From Prochlorococcus marinus subsp. marinus str. CCMP1375 (lineage in GTDB: Bacteria; Cyanobacteriota; Cyanobacteriia; PCC-6307; Cyanobiaceae): a stretch of DNA of 64,000 bases. Under the pieces are notes generated by a model. That model was not told where the DNA came from, ran no database searches, and saw nothing but the letters and a program-made list of their open reading frames with translations. Where the stretch lies: assembly GCF_000007925.1 (NCBI RefSeq), contig NC_005042.1:186001-250000 (forward strand). Direction: 5' to 3'. The translations under genes were made by a program, and so were the position numbers. Positions within the stretch are counted from its first letter, which is position 1. Every line of letters starts with the position of its first letter. Below, in pieces: positions 1 to 9,522 of the stretch.

Positions 1-72
1 CAAGTTTGGAATTTGCAAGGAGGTATAGATTCTTGGAGCCTTGAAGTGGATAATTCAGTACCTAGGTATTGA
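1..72 (+). CDS. 3' end of rhodanese-tailed MoeB/ThiF-like protein (partial)
   Basis: An open frame runs from the window edge to a TGA at 70-72 and encodes 23 residues containing NLQGGIDSW and ending VPRY. This matches the last helix and C-terminal tail of the rhodanese domain found at the end of cyanobacterial MoeB/ThiF-like sulfur-carrier adenylyltransferases, which typically end in a Gly-Gly-Ile-x-x-Trp stretch followed by a Val-Pro-Arg-Tyr tail. The active-site part lies outside the window, so the assignment rests on the tail alone. It is convergent with trpB, 21 bases away. Confidence 0.6.
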   Translation, partial: QVWNLQGGIDSWSLEVDNSVPRY

Positions 73-93
73 TTTTCAAAAAGCAAACAAATG

Positions 94-1344
94 TCAATTT
101 TTTGTCTTTAGTTTCTCTGCCACTGTATTTACATCTTTATCACCACGACCAGAGCAATTAATTACGATCTCTTTCCCCGATGAAAGTGTTGGGCAAAGCT
201 TTTCTAAAAATGCAAGAGCATGCGCTGTCTCCAGGGCTGGAATAATTCCTTCTTTTTCGCTGAGCAATTGAAGAGCTGATAATGCTTCTTGGTCAGTTAC
301 AGCGGCATATTCAGCTCGACCTATTTCTTTGAGATAACTATGCTCTGGTCCTACTCCTGGATAGTCAAGTCCTGCACTAATGGAATGTGCTTCTTGAACT
401 TGTCCATTGGAGTCTTGGAGAAGCAAGCTCATTGCCCCATGTAAAACTCCTATTCGGCCTTCTGTAATAGTTGCTGCATGGCGCCCTGTATGAACACCAT
501 CTCCTGCAGCTTCGACACCAATCATTCTTACTGATCGATCTTCTATAAAAGGGTGGAATAAGCCCATGGCATTTGATCCCCCTCCAACGCATGCTAGAAG
601 GACATCAGGCGAACGCCCAAATGCTTCTAGACATTGCTTTTTAGCTTCTTCACCAATAACTGCATGGAAATCCCTTACAAGCATTGGGTAAGGATGCGGC
701 CCAGCAACAGATCCGAGAATATAGTGAGTAGTCTCTACATTGGTAACCCAATCTCGAATAGCTTCACTTGTTGCATCTTTCAACGTTGCTGTCCCAGCCG
801 TTACAGGTCGAACTTTTGCTCCAAGTAATTTCATTCGAAAAACATTTAATGATTGTCTTCTCATGTCTTCTTGTCCCATATAAATGATGCATTCCAGTCC
901 AAACCGTGCGCATACAGTCGCTGTTGCTACTCCGTGCTGACCTGCTCCAGTTTCGGCAATTATTCGTTTTTTACCCATTCTTATCGCTAAAAGTGCTTGT
1001 CCTAGTGCGTTATTTATTTTGTGAGCTCCAGTGTGATTCAAATCCTCTCTTTTTAACCAAATCCTTGGACCTACTGTTCCCCTTTCATAATGCTTAGTCA
1101 GTCTTGTGGCTTCATATAAAGGCGTTTCTCTTCCAACATATGTTTTTAATAATTGCGTTAGCTCTTTTGTAAATGATTCGTCTTTCCATGCTGTTGCAGC
1201 TGCTTGTTCGAGTTCTGTTAAAGCTGGGATAAGAGTTTCGGGTACATATTGGCCCCCAAAACGACCAAATCGCCCATGAGCTGAGGGTCTTGCACTTAGC
1301 ACAAGATCAGGATCCTGAGAGTTGGATGGAATTGTGCCAGTCAC
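94..1344 (-). CDS. trpB: Tryptophan synthase beta chain
   Basis: The 416-residue product is the usual size for TrpB, the PLP enzyme that joins indole and serine to make tryptophan in the alpha2-beta2 complex. The PLP lysine sits in [10 protein letters not shown] (Lys about 109), the phosphate-binding loop is GGGSN (about 254-258), and the C-terminal region carries NCSGRGDKD. The start is GTG at 1344; the conserved block beginning [15 protein letters not shown] follows about 24 residues later, so no longer start is needed. It is divergent from the SUI1 gene with only 46 bases between the two starts, so both promoters share that space. No trpA is adjacent. Confidence 0.97.
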   Translation of the reverse strand: MTGTIPSNSQDPDLVLSARPSAHGRFGRFGGQYVPETLIPALTELEQAAATAWKDESFTKELTQLLKTYVGRETPLYEATRLTKHYERGTVGPRIWLKREDLNHTGAHKINNALGQALLAIRMGKKRIIAETGAGQHGVATATVCARFGLECIIYMGQEDMRRQSLNVFRMKLLGAKVRPVTAGTATLKDATSEAIRDWVTNVETTHYILGSVAGPHPYPMLVRDFHAVIGEEAKKQCLEAFGRSPDVLLACVGGGSNAMGLFHPFIEDRSVRMIGVEAAGDGVHTGRHAATITEGRIGVLHGAMSLLLQDSNGQVQEAHSISAGLDYPGVGPEHSYLKEIGRAEYAAVTDQEALSALQLLSEKEGIIPALETAHALAFLEKLCPTLSSGKEIVINCSGRGDKDVNTVAEKLKTKN

Positions 1345-1390
1345 CTTATAAAGAGGGAAGATATTTAATAGATTAGAGACTTAGACGAAA

Positions 1391-1714
1391 ATGCCTAAAG
1401 GAAATTGGAGAGAATTTGCAGAATTTGCACAAAATAATAATTTTCTTGAGAATCCCAGTATTCAAAACAAAACTGATAGAACTGTTCGTGTGCAAAGAAC
1501 AAGAGGGGGGAAGGCGGGCAAGACAGTAACAGTTATCAAAGGACTCGACTTGACTGTTTCTGAGGCAAAAATGCTCTTGAAGCAACTTAAAACTATATGC
1601 GGAACTGGCGGTACTTTAAAAGAAGGAATTATGGAATTACAAGGGGATCAAGTCAAAACATCAATGGAGTTTTTAGCAAAAGAAGGTTTCTCTCCAAGGC
1701 AATCTGGGGGATGA
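1391..1714 (+). CDS. SUI1/YciH-family translation initiation factor
   Basis: The protein has 107 residues. Residues about 30-100 form a SUI1 domain with the characteristic basic stretch TRGGKAGKTVTVIKGL followed by a KTICGTGGTLKEG segment, as in bacterial YciH and eukaryotic eIF1. Bacterial members are thought to influence start-codon selection, but their role in cyanobacteria is not settled. The ATG at 1391 is the only sensible start and the stop is TGA at 1712-1714. cysC lies 68 bases downstream on the same strand, with a possible hairpin between them. Confidence 0.9.
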   Translation: MPKGNWREFAEFAQNNNFLENPSIQNKTDRTVRVQRTRGGKAGKTVTVIKGLDLTVSEAKMLLKQLKTICGTGGTLKEGIMELQGDQVKTSMEFLAKEGFSPRQSGG

Positions 1715-1715
1715 A

Positions 1716-1771
1716 TGGTTTAAATTGAAATCCACCTGCATGCAAAAATTGTGGTGAAATATTTAAAACCA
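1716..1771 (+). other. Possible hairpin between SUI1 gene and cysC
   Basis: The spacer contains an imperfect inverted repeat: TGGTTT (1716-1721) pairs with AAACCA (1766-1771), with an inner CCAC (1732-1735)/GTGG (1751-1754). No T-tract follows, so it does not look like a classical terminator. It could be leader structure for cysC or chance in AT-rich DNA. Confidence 0.3.
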
Positions 1772-1782
1772 CTTAGAACGAA

Positions 1783-2388
1783 ATGACTGCACAAGCATCT
1801 AATATTGTCTGGCATAAAGCATCAGTTGATCGTGAATCGATTGAGAAAGAAAGAGGCCATAAGAGTGTAATTATTTGGTTTACAGGACTGTCAGGTTCAG
1901 GCAAAAGCACATTAGCCAATGCTCTAAATGTTGCTTTGTTCAAAAAAGGCTTAGCTACTTATGTACTTGATGGAGATAATATTCGTCATGGTTTGTGTAA
2001 TGATTTAGGTTTTTCAGATTCTGATAGAGAAGAGAACATTCGCCGTATTGGCGAGGTGGCGAAACTATTTCTTGATGCTGGAGTAATCGTGCTAACCGCA
2101 TTTGTATCTCCTTTTCGCAGTGATCGAGAGAAGGCTAGAAAGTTAGTTAAAGAAAACGATTTTTTGGAAATATATTGTGCTGCAAATTTAGATATATGTG
2201 AGACAAGAGATACAAAGGGGCTTTATGCAAAAGCAAGAGCAGGAGAAATTAAGGATTTTACAGGAATATCTAGTCCTTATGAAGAACCTGAAAACCCTGA
2301 TCTAAAAATCGATACTGGTTTAAAAGATATAGATCAATGTGTGGAAGAGGTGATCAGTAAACTCATTGAATTAAACTTAGTTAAATAG
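1783..2388 (+). CDS. cysC: Adenylylsulfate (APS) kinase
   Basis: CysC phosphorylates APS to PAPS using ATP. The 201-residue product has the Walker A loop GLSGSGKST (about 35-43), LDGDNIRHGL, the NIRRIGEVAKLF segment, FVSPFRSDR and a KGLYAKARAGEIKDFTG stretch, all diagnostic of APS kinase. The ATG at 1783 gives a normal N-terminus. ATP sulfurylase is not adjacent. The downstream gene purE is convergent, 6 bases away. Confidence 0.96.
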   Translation: MTAQASNIVWHKASVDRESIEKERGHKSVIIWFTGLSGSGKSTLANALNVALFKKGLATYVLDGDNIRHGLCNDLGFSDSDREENIRRIGEVAKLFLDAGVIVLTAFVSPFRSDREKARKLVKENDFLEIYCAANLDICETRDTKGLYAKARAGEIKDFTGISSPYEEPENPDLKIDTGLKDIDQCVEEVISKLIELNLVK

Positions 2389-2394
2389 GTGGTT

Positions 2395-2931
2395 TTACAT
2401 TTCTTCTAAATACTTTGATGCACCTAATTCGATTAGCTTTTTGTCTTTATGTATAACTTGATTATGTAGTTCTTTTCTATATTGGGAAATTTTAATTTTT
2501 AATTCTGGCTGAATCGTGCTTAATATCTGAGCTGCTAATAGACCAGCATTTAATCCACCATTGATCGCTACTGTTGCTACTGGGATCCCTGCAGGCATCT
2601 GAACAATGGAATATAAAGAGTCAATGCCTTTTAAGCATTTGCTTTGTATAGGGACCCCAATTACTGGAAGACTTGTAAGTGAAGCAACCATCCCTGGAAG
2701 ATGCGCCGATCCACCAGCTCCTGCAATAATGACTTTTAAACCTTTCCCTTCGGCTTCACGAGCAAACGAGACCATTTTTAGTGGTGTTCGATGTGCTGAA
2801 AGTACTCTTGTCTCTACTTGGAGGTTAAACCCCTCTAAAACTTTAATAGCTGGCTCAAGGAAAGGTAAATCGGAATCACTTCCCATTATTACCGCCACTA
2901 ATGTGTTTTGTTCAGCGTTTGCTGAAGGCAC
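2395..2931 (-). CDS. purE: N5-carboxyaminoimidazole ribonucleotide mutase
   Basis: PurE class I catalyses the N5-CAIR to CAIR step of purine synthesis. The conserved active-site loops GSDSDLP (about 17-23) and SAHRTP (about 45-50) and the AGGSAHLPGM segment are present, and 178 residues is slightly long for the family because of a C-terminal basic tail. The start is GTG at 2931; an internal methionine immediately before GSDSD would remove the first strand and is rejected. Confidence 0.95.
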   Translation of the reverse strand: MPSANAEQNTLVAVIMGSDSDLPFLEPAIKVLEGFNLQVETRVLSAHRTPLKMVSFAREAEGKGLKVIIAGAGGSAHLPGMVASLTSLPVIGVPIQSKCLKGIDSLYSIVQMPAGIPVATVAINGGLNAGLLAAQILSTIQPELKIKISQYRKELHNQVIHKDKKLIELGASKYLEEM

Positions 2932-3009
2932 GTTTTGTTAAGCGAGGTTCAGTATTAATAATGACGAGATTTTTGAATTCGGCATTAGCTACTGAAGTAA
3001 TTTATTCAC

Positions 3010-4167
3010 ATGCGTCATCTAATTAATATCCGATTACCAAGTTCATTACCTTTTTCTCTTAAAGAGAGTTTGTGGTGGATCAAAGTTGACGAAGACGGAA
3101 AGATTTTATCTCTTAACCCAATGTCCGATACAACACCTGTTAAGGGAGAAGATTGGTCTGGTGATTGGATAAGCCCAAGAGCTGTTGATCTTCAAATTAA
3201 TGGTGGACTTGGATTATCTTTTGTAGATCTTGATATTCAGCAATTACCTAAGCTCATTGAATTGTTGGATTTTCTTTGGGCTGAAGGAGTAGAGGCGATT
3301 TCACCAACATTAGTAAGTTGCAGTATTAAAGCTTTACGCAATTCCTTAGATGTTTTTCGATTAGCTCGTCAACAAAGTAGTAGTAGTAGATGCAAACTTC
3401 TTGGAGCTCATCTAGAAGGCCCTTTTTTATCAAAGGATTTTAAAGGTGCTCATGATTCGAAACATATTTGTTTGCCAAGTTTGCTTGCTTTAGAAGAAAG
3501 AATTAGAGGTTTTGAAAAAGAAATCACTTTGGTTACCCTTGCTCCTGAATTGCCAGGGTCTTTAGAAGTAATAAGTAAATTGAGAGAGCTTGGAATTATT
3601 ATTTCTTTAGGTCATTCTGCAGCTGATTCAGAAACTTCTAATTTAGCTTTTAAGTCAGGAGTGAGCATGATCACTCATATTTTCAATGCAATGCCTGGCC
3701 TTCATCACAGATTCCCAGGACCTATAGGAGAGGCTTTGTCTCATGGAGAGATTTCTTTGGGTTTAATTGCTGACGGGGTTCATGTACATCCAAATATTGC
3801 ATCAATATTGCAAAAGTTAGCGTCCGATCAGATCTTTTTAGTTAGTGATGCATTAGCTCCTTACGGTTTATCTAAAAATCAATTTGACTGGGACAAAAGA
3901 GTTTTGCTTATTGAAGAAGGAATCTGCAGATTAGAAGAAGGTACATTGGCAGGAACAACCTTGCCGCTTTTAGATGGCTGTAAGCGATTTGCAAGATGGA
4001 CCAAGCAACCCTCTGCTGCTATTTGGGCTGCAACGGTATCGCCTAGAATATTTTTACAAAAACGCAAAAATATTCACGAATTTTTCATTGGCCAATCCTT
4101 GCAGAAATTGTTGAGATGGCATTGTAATTTTGATTCTAATTCTCTTAATTGGAATATTGCTGAGTAG
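3010..4167 (+). CDS. nagA: N-acetylglucosamine-6-phosphate deacetylase
   Basis: The 385-residue amidohydrolase shows the NagA signature series: AVDLQINGG near residue 60, HLEGPF at about 134-139, GHS at about 201-203, THIFNAM at about 222-228 and the catalytic-type aspartate in SDA at about 279-281. NagA deacetylates GlcNAc-6-P, normally for amino-sugar recycling. No glucosamine-6-P deaminase or sugar transporter is adjacent, so the natural substrate supply, perhaps peptidoglycan turnover, is inferred. It is divergent from purE by 78 bases and is followed after 28 bases by chlM. Confidence 0.93.
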   Translation: MRHLINIRLPSSLPFSLKESLWWIKVDEDGKILSLNPMSDTTPVKGEDWSGDWISPRAVDLQINGGLGLSFVDLDIQQLPKLIELLDFLWAEGVEAISPTLVSCSIKALRNSLDVFRLARQQSSSSRCKLLGAHLEGPFLSKDFKGAHDSKHICLPSLLALEERIRGFEKEITLVTLAPELPGSLEVISKLRELGIIISLGHSAADSETSNLAFKSGVSMITHIFNAMPGLHHRFPGPIGEALSHGEISLGLIADGVHVHPNIASILQKLASDQIFLVSDALAPYGLSKNQFDWDKRVLLIEEGICRLEEGTLAGTTLPLLDGCKRFARWTKQPSAAIWAATVSPRIFLQKRKNIHEFFIGQSLQKLLRWHCNFDSNSLNWNIAE

Positions 4168-4195
4168 TATCTAAACCTATGAACTCTTTAATTCA

Positions 4196-4909
4196 ATGCA
4201 GGTAGAAGGTTTGCAAAAACTTAAGGAGTCTGAAAAGGCTGAAGTTGCAACTTATTTCAACGGTACTGGGTTTGAACGGTGGAATCGCATTTATAGCAAA
4301 AGTGATGAAGTTAATAAGGTGCAAAAGAATATACGCATTGGTCATCAAAAAACTGTAGATGATGTTTTGACGTGGATTAAAGAAATTGGTGAGATAAGCG
4401 ACATGAGTTTTTGTGATGCAGGTTGTGGAGTCGGAAGTCTATGTTTGCCTCTTGTTGCTTTAGGAGCAGGCTCTGTTTCTGCCAGCGATATATCTGAAGC
4501 AATGGTTGAAGAAACACAACGTAGAGCAAAAATTGGTGGCCTTGACTTAAATCGATTGAACTTTAAAATCTCTGATTTAGAAAGTTTGAATGGCTCTTTT
4601 GATACGGTTATTTGCTTAGATGTTTTTATTCACTATCCACAAAAAGCAGCCGAAGAAATGGTCCATCACTTATGTGGATTGAGCAAAAAAAGTTTGATTG
4701 TGAGTTTTGCTCCATATACACCTTTGTTGGCTTTATTAAAAACAATTGGTCAATTCTTTCCAGGCCCAAGTAAAACTACTCGAGCATATATTCTTAGGGA
4801 AAAAGGAATAATAAATGCTGCTAGAGCTTGTGGTTTTGAAGTTAAAAGAAGAAAACTGAATCAAGCGCCTTTTTATTTTTCACAATTAATTGAATTCGTC
4901 AAGAAATAA
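4196..4909 (+). CDS. chlM: Mg-protoporphyrin IX methyltransferase
   Basis: ChlM transfers a methyl group from SAM to the C13 propionate of Mg-protoporphyrin IX, a committed chlorophyll step. The 237-residue protein begins with the family-specific N-terminal region YFNGTGFERWNRIYS, then has the SAM-binding motif DAGCGVGS (about 74-81) and a conserved FVHYP-like segment (FIHYP). The ATG at 4196 gives full length. It is convergent with ycf29 across 25 bases, where I see no terminator hairpin. Confidence 0.95.
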   Translation: MQVEGLQKLKESEKAEVATYFNGTGFERWNRIYSKSDEVNKVQKNIRIGHQKTVDDVLTWIKEIGEISDMSFCDAGCGVGSLCLPLVALGAGSVSASDISEAMVEETQRRAKIGGLDLNRLNFKISDLESLNGSFDTVICLDVFIHYPQKAAEEMVHHLCGLSKKSLIVSFAPYTPLLALLKTIGQFFPGPSKTTRAYILREKGIINAARACGFEVKRRKLNQAPFYFSQLIEFVKK

Positions 4910-4934
4910 TTATTAATAAATCAGTTTTCTAAGC

Positions 4935-5663
4935 TTATGTCACCAGATGGTTCTCAAGTGCATATCTGACTAATTCGGTTCTACTTGAAGTACCAGTTTT
5001 AATAAATAAACGACTTACATATTTCTCAACGTTACGAATAGATGTTTCTAGCTGTCTTGCTATTTCCTTATTCATTAGTCCTTCTGCTACTAGTTGAAGG
5101 ACACTGGCTTCTCTTGGAGTAAAACTTGGGATAACAAGATCTTTCCTAGAGGAATTGGAATCATTTTGTGTAAGCATTGATTTGATTTCTGTTATTTGTT
5201 TAGCCATTTGGCCAACATCGGTATCTGCAAAACGAGCTGCCTCTGCTAGTAATCGTTCTTGTCTCTTGACAACATTTTTGACCCTTGCAACTAATTCATC
5301 TGGATCAAATGGTTTTGGTATGTAGTCATCTACTCCAGCTTGATAACCTTGGGTACGATCTATTGTCATTCCTTTTGCGGTAAGAAAAATTACTGGAGTT
5401 CCACCAAGTCTCTCGTCTTCACGTAACTGTCTGAGTAATTCATATCCATCGCATTGAGGCATCATGACATCAGTAATTACAACGTCCGGCATAAATTGTT
5501 TCGCTTTCTGCAAGCCATCTTCGCCATCAATAGCAGTTAAAACATCAAAGCCTTCATCGTTTAAATAGGCTTGCACAGCAGTTCTAATACCAGGCTCATC
5601 ATCAACTAATAAGATGCGAGCTTTTGGTTGATCTTCTAGAGTTGATAGTTGTTGGTCATCCAT
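4935..5663 (-). CDS. ycf29: Response regulator, REC plus LuxR-type HTH (Ycf29/TctD-like)
   Basis: The 242 residues comprise a receiver domain (acidic pair Asp21-Asp22, phosphoacceptor Asp65 in TDVMMP, Lys97 in LTAKG), a linker of about 40 residues, and a NarL/LuxR-type helix-turn-helix from about residue 177 (TPREASVLQLVAEG, then MNKEIARQL). This layout and sequence match Ycf29, a regulator retained in some red-lineage plastids and in cyanobacteria. No histidine kinase is adjacent, so its partner is unknown. It is divergent from the cysteine desulfurase gene. Confidence 0.88.
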   Translation of the reverse strand: MDDQQLSTLEDQPKARILLVDDEPGIRTAVQAYLNDEGFDVLTAIDGEDGLQKAKQFMPDVVITDVMMPQCDGYELLRQLREDERLGGTPVIFLTAKGMTIDRTQGYQAGVDDYIPKPFDPDELVARVKNVVKRQERLLAEAARFADTDVGQMAKQITEIKSMLTQNDSNSSRKDLVIPSFTPREASVLQLVAEGLMNKEIARQLETSIRNVEKYVSRLFIKTGTSSRTELVRYALENHLVT

Positions 5664-5737
5664 GAAATTTCGTATTGAGATGTTTTAAGGTCTGTTGAAG
5701 CAATATCACTCAGGATATTGATCTTTTGGTGAGTTTC

Positions 5738-6901
5738 ATGAATGAGTTAATGAAGACAACTCCATTATATTTTGATTATCAATCAACCACACCATGTTTG
5801 GACAAGGTTGTGGATGCAATGGTTCCTTATTGGTCTGAGTTTTGGGGGAATCCTTCTAGCCGTCAGAATCGCCTTGGACTTCATGCTTCAGCAGCTATAA
5901 GTCTTGCAAGGGATAAATTGGGATCTTTGCTTCAAGTATCTCCTCAGAGATTGATTTTTACTAGCGGAGCAACAGAAGCTAATAATTTAGCTTTGCTTGG
6001 CTATTCTCGAGCGAAAGCTCAAGAAACTGGTTCTACTGGCCATTTAATAACTATTTCAACTGAACATCGCTCTGTAATTGAGCCACTTAGACAATTGCGA
6101 AGAGAAGGTTTTCGAGTGACAGAATTAACGCCTAATGTAGATGGAATTATTTCTTTAGACGGTCTAAGTAAATCTTTTGAAGATGATACTTTTTTAGTAA
6201 GTGTAATGCTTGCAAATAATGAAATAGGTGTTTTACAGCCTATTAAGGAAATAGCTTCTTTATGTAAATCACGTGGAGTTATTTTTCATAGCGATGCTTC
6301 GCAGGGTTTTGGAAATTTACCTATTGAAATTGATAAACTACAAGTTGACTTTCTAAGTATTAGTGGGCATAAAATTTATGGACCAAAAGGAATAGGCTTA
6401 TTAGTTTTAGGGAGTAACTCTATCAAAATTAAACCTTTACAATGGGGTGGAGATCAAGAAAATGGTATAAGAGCTGGTACTCTCCCAGTTCCTTTAGTTA
6501 TAGGAATGGCTAAGGCAGCAGAAATTGCTATTGAAGAAATAGATTTGCAAGTTCCTAGGATTAGAAAACTTAGAGACAAACTTTGGCAAGGCTTAAGAGA
6601 TGAAATTCCTGAATTAATGCTTAATGGTTCTTTTGATAAGCGATTACCCAATAACCTTAATTTTACGGTTATTGGTGTAAATGGAAGTCGTTTACATAAG
6701 AAATTAAGACCGTTAATTTCATGTAGTAGCGGTTCTGCATGTAGCAATGGTTCTCCTTCTCATGTATTGATGTCATTAGGAAGAACTATTAACGAAGCTG
6801 AAGCTTCATTACGTCTCAGCTTAGGACGCGCAACAACTTTGAATGATGTAGAAATGGCTATTGATATTATTTCCAATACAGTTAATTATTTACGAAAATA
6901 G
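5738..6901 (+). CDS. Cysteine desulfurase, NifS/IscS class
   Basis: This PLP enzyme removes sulfur from cysteine for Fe-S clusters and other thio-cofactors. It shows YFDYQSTTP at the N-terminus, TSGATEANN, HSDASQG, the PLP lysine in SISGHK (about 212) and the catalytic cysteine loop SSGSACSNG near residue 335; the compact loop is typical of the group I IscS/NifS type. The frame is open further upstream with TTG at 5726 and GTG at 5729, but I take the ATG at 5738; the ATG at 5750 is also possible. It abuts convergent rsmH with one base between stops. Confidence 0.93.
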   Translation: MNELMKTTPLYFDYQSTTPCLDKVVDAMVPYWSEFWGNPSSRQNRLGLHASAAISLARDKLGSLLQVSPQRLIFTSGATEANNLALLGYSRAKAQETGSTGHLITISTEHRSVIEPLRQLRREGFRVTELTPNVDGIISLDGLSKSFEDDTFLVSVMLANNEIGVLQPIKEIASLCKSRGVIFHSDASQGFGNLPIEIDKLQVDFLSISGHKIYGPKGIGLLVLGSNSIKIKPLQWGGDQENGIRAGTLPVPLVIGMAKAAEIAIEEIDLQVPRIRKLRDKLWQGLRDEIPELMLNGSFDKRLPNNLNFTVIGVNGSRLHKKLRPLISCSSGSACSNGSPSHVLMSLGRTINEAEASLRLSLGRATTLNDVEMAIDIISNTVNYLRK

Positions 6902-6902
6902 T

Positions 6903-7820
6903 TTATTCATTTGGATTTCTTTTTTTTGCTAATCGAAGTTTTGCACTTCTGCTGCGAGGATTATTTAATTTTTCATTTGAATCTGCTTGGATAGGTTTTC
7001 GAGTGATTCTCTCGAGGCGTTCATCTGTAAGGAATGATTTTTTAACTAATCGATCCTCAAGAGAGTGAAAACTAATAACAGCAAATACACCGCCCGGTAA
7101 AAGCCAATTTGGTGCTTTTTGAAGTAAATGTTGCAGTGCATCTAATTCATTGTTAATAGCTATACGCAATGCTTGAAAAGTTCTAGTTGCAGGATGAATG
7201 CGTCCATTGCGCATTTTAGGTGGATAGCATCCTGCTATTGCATAAGCAAGAGCTGATGTACCTTCATAAGGACCGTTTGCTGATAAATCTTGTTTGATTC
7301 GTCTAGCAATTCTTCTAGAAAATTTTTCTTCTCCATATTTATAAATTAAATCAGCGAGAGCTTTTTCTTCTGTCTTTTCTAATAACTCATCAGCTTTTAG
7401 ACCTTTCTTGGGATTCATTCGCATATCTAGAGGACCATTTAAACGAAAACTAAACCCTCTTTTCGCTTCATCAATTTGTGGACTACTCACACCTAGATCA
7501 GCTAATACAAAAGCAACTTCTTCTTGAGGAACAAAATCTGCAAAATTTGATGAAATAATTTCCGCCCTTGAACCAAAATGGAGAAGTTGCTTTGATGCTG
7601 CATCGATGGCGCTTGGGTCTTGATCTAACCCTGTGATATGAAGACTTGGAAAACCCTTAAGAATCAAGGCAGAATGCCCTCCTCCTCCAATTGTTGCATC
7701 AATAAGTTTTCCTTTAATTAGTAATTCTGAAGGAAGTTTGGCAATAGCTTCAAGCACTTGATTAACCAAAACAGGTGTGTGTTTGAATTTCGATGTGACA
7801 ATCTTGGATTCTTCTTTCAT
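6903..7820 (-). CDS. rsmH: 16S rRNA (cytosine-1402-N4) methyltransferase
   Basis: RsmH (MraW) methylates C1402 of 16S rRNA. The 305-residue protein starts with [13 protein letters not shown], has the SAM motif [11 protein letters not shown], then [26 protein letters not shown] and the C-terminal [10 protein letters not shown] segment, all family hallmarks. In most bacteria it sits in the division cluster; here it stands alone between a cysteine desulfurase and ndhH. It is divergent from ndhH by 44 bases. Confidence 0.97.
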   Translation of the reverse strand: MKEESKIVTSKFKHTPVLVNQVLEAIAKLPSELLIKGKLIDATIGGGGHSALILKGFPSLHITGLDQDPSAIDAASKQLLHFGSRAEIISSNFADFVPQEEVAFVLADLGVSSPQIDEAKRGFSFRLNGPLDMRMNPKKGLKADELLEKTEEKALADLIYKYGEEKFSRRIARRIKQDLSANGPYEGTSALAYAIAGCYPPKMRNGRIHPATRTFQALRIAINNELDALQHLLQKAPNWLLPGGVFAVISFHSLEDRLVKKSFLTDERLERITRKPIQADSNEKLNNPRSRSAKLRLAKKRNPNE

Positions 7821-7864
7821 GACTAGTTCCTAATATCTAAGTATTCCTTTATATGTTTGGCCCC

Positions 7865-9049
7865 ATGTCGCAGCTGGAAACGCGAACGGAGCCAATGGTG
7901 GTGAATTTCGGTCCCCATCATCCTTCGATGCATGGTGTGCTGCGCTTAGTAGTCACACTAGATGGTGAAGATGTAATTGATTGTGAGCCAGTTATTGGAT
8001 ACCTACATCGTGGGATGGAGAAAATTGCTGAAAATCGAACAAATGTAATGTTTGTTCCATATGTAAGCCGGATGGATTATGCAGCGGGAATGTTTTATGA
8101 AGCAATAGTTGTAAATGCTCCAGAGCGGTTGGCCAATATTTCTATACCTAAGCGAGCAAGCTATATACGTGTATTAATGCTTGAACTTAACAGGATTGCT
8201 AATCATCTTCTTTGGTTAGGACCTTTTTTGGCTGATGTTGGTGCTCAAACTCCATTTTTTTATATTTTTCGAGAGCGTGAAATGATTTATGACCTTTGGG
8301 AAGCAGCGACAGGTCAACGTTTGATAAATAATAATTTCTTTCGGATTGGTGGTGTGGCTTGTGATTTGCCATGGGGATGGCTGGAAAAATGCAAGGATTT
8401 TTGTGATTGGTTTGGACCAAAAATTGATGAATATGAAAAATTAATTACCAATAATCCAATTTTTCGACGTCGAATCGAAGGCCTTGGTTCTATCTCTAAA
8501 GAGAAAGCGATTAATTGGAGTCTTTCTGGACCAATGTTGAGAGCATCTGGAGTGCCTTGGGATTTGAGGAAGGTTGATCATTATGAATGTTATGACGATT
8601 TTGATTGGAATATAGCGATTGCTGAGGAAGGTGATTGTTATGCGAGATATCGAGTACGAATTGAAGAGATGCGTCAATCTCTAAGGATCTTAAGACAAGC
8701 TTGTGAAATGATACCTGGGGGACCTACCGAAAATTTAGAGGCTTCTAGAATCGCGGAAGGAAAAAATAGCCCTTTCGCAGGTTTTGATTTTCAATATGTT
8801 GCAAAGAAAGTCGCTCCTACGTTCAAAATTCCTAATGGAGAGCTTTATACACGTTTAGAATCAGGGAAGGGGGAAATAGGTGTGTTTATCCAAGGTAATA
8901 ATGATGTTACTCCTTGGAGATTTAAAATACGTGCTGCTGATTTAAATAACTTGCAAATTCTTCCTCATATTTTAAAAGGTGCAAAAGTAGCTGACATAAT
9001 GGCAATTCTTGGTTCAATAGACGTCATTATGGGTTCAGTGGACCGCTGA
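7865..9049 (+). CDS. ndhH: NDH-1 complex subunit H (49 kDa)
   Basis: NdhH is a core subunit of the thylakoid NAD(P)H-quinone oxidoreductase used in cyclic electron flow and respiration. The sequence is highly conserved: [31 protein letters not shown] and IPGGPTEN are all present. I start at the ATG at 7865 ([10 protein letters not shown]), giving 394 residues, the usual cyanobacterial and plastid length; an in-frame start at 7853 would add four unconserved residues. menI begins 5 bases downstream, so the two are probably cotranscribed. Confidence 0.97.
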   Translation: MSQLETRTEPMVVNFGPHHPSMHGVLRLVVTLDGEDVIDCEPVIGYLHRGMEKIAENRTNVMFVPYVSRMDYAAGMFYEAIVVNAPERLANISIPKRASYIRVLMLELNRIANHLLWLGPFLADVGAQTPFFYIFREREMIYDLWEAATGQRLINNNFFRIGGVACDLPWGWLEKCKDFCDWFGPKIDEYEKLITNNPIFRRRIEGLGSISKEKAINWSLSGPMLRASGVPWDLRKVDHYECYDDFDWNIAIAEEGDCYARYRVRIEEMRQSLRILRQACEMIPGGPTENLEASRIAEGKNSPFAGFDFQYVAKKVAPTFKIPNGELYTRLESGKGEIGVFIQGNNDVTPWRFKIRAADLNNLQILPHILKGAKVADIMAILGSIDVIMGSVDR

Positions 9050-9054
9050 TTATT

Positions 9055-9522
9055 TTGCAATCTAAAACCCTACAAAACTGGTTGCACTTGCAACGTATTG
9101 TTCGTTTTGGTGATACAGACGCAGCAGGTGTTATCCATTTTCATCAGTTGTTGAGATGGTCTCATGAAGCTTGGGAAGAAAGCTTAGATAGATATGGACT
9201 CAAAGCAGTAGATGTATTCCCTTCTTCATTAGGCATATCAACTTCAACTTCAGTAGCTTTACCAATAGTGCATTGTGAAGCCGATTTTTTCTTGCCTATT
9301 GGAATAGGAGATAAGTTGAATGTTCAACTTGTACCAGTTAGATTAAATATAGGAAGTTTTGAAGTTCAATTTACATTTCAAAGAAGAGAGCAGAATGTTG
9401 CTGTGGCTTTAGTACGACATCGATCAATTGACTCAGATTCACGTCGCTTATGTGATCTCCCTGAAGGAATTGATAGATGGTTAGAAGCATCTTCTTTACA
9501 TAGAGGTGTTAGTGCGATTTAG
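9055..9522 (+). CDS. menI: 1,4-dihydroxy-2-naphthoyl-CoA thioesterase (hotdog fold)
   Basis: The 155-residue protein is a 4HBT-type hotdog thioesterase: RFGDTDAAGVIHFHQLLRW near residue 16 carries the catalytic aspartate loop and W-x-H-E-A-W follows. Location beside menE, menC and menA supports the DHNA-CoA thioesterase step of phylloquinone synthesis. The start is TTG at 9055, five bases after the ndhH stop, with no ATG available before the conserved strand. Its 3' end overlaps the convergent menE 3' end by 27 bases. Confidence 0.85.
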   Translation: MQSKTLQNWLHLQRIVRFGDTDAAGVIHFHQLLRWSHEAWEESLDRYGLKAVDVFPSSLGISTSTSVALPIVHCEADFFLPIGIGDKLNVQLVPVRLNIGSFEVQFTFQRREQNVAVALVRHRSIDSDSRRLCDLPEGIDRWLEASSLHRGVSAI

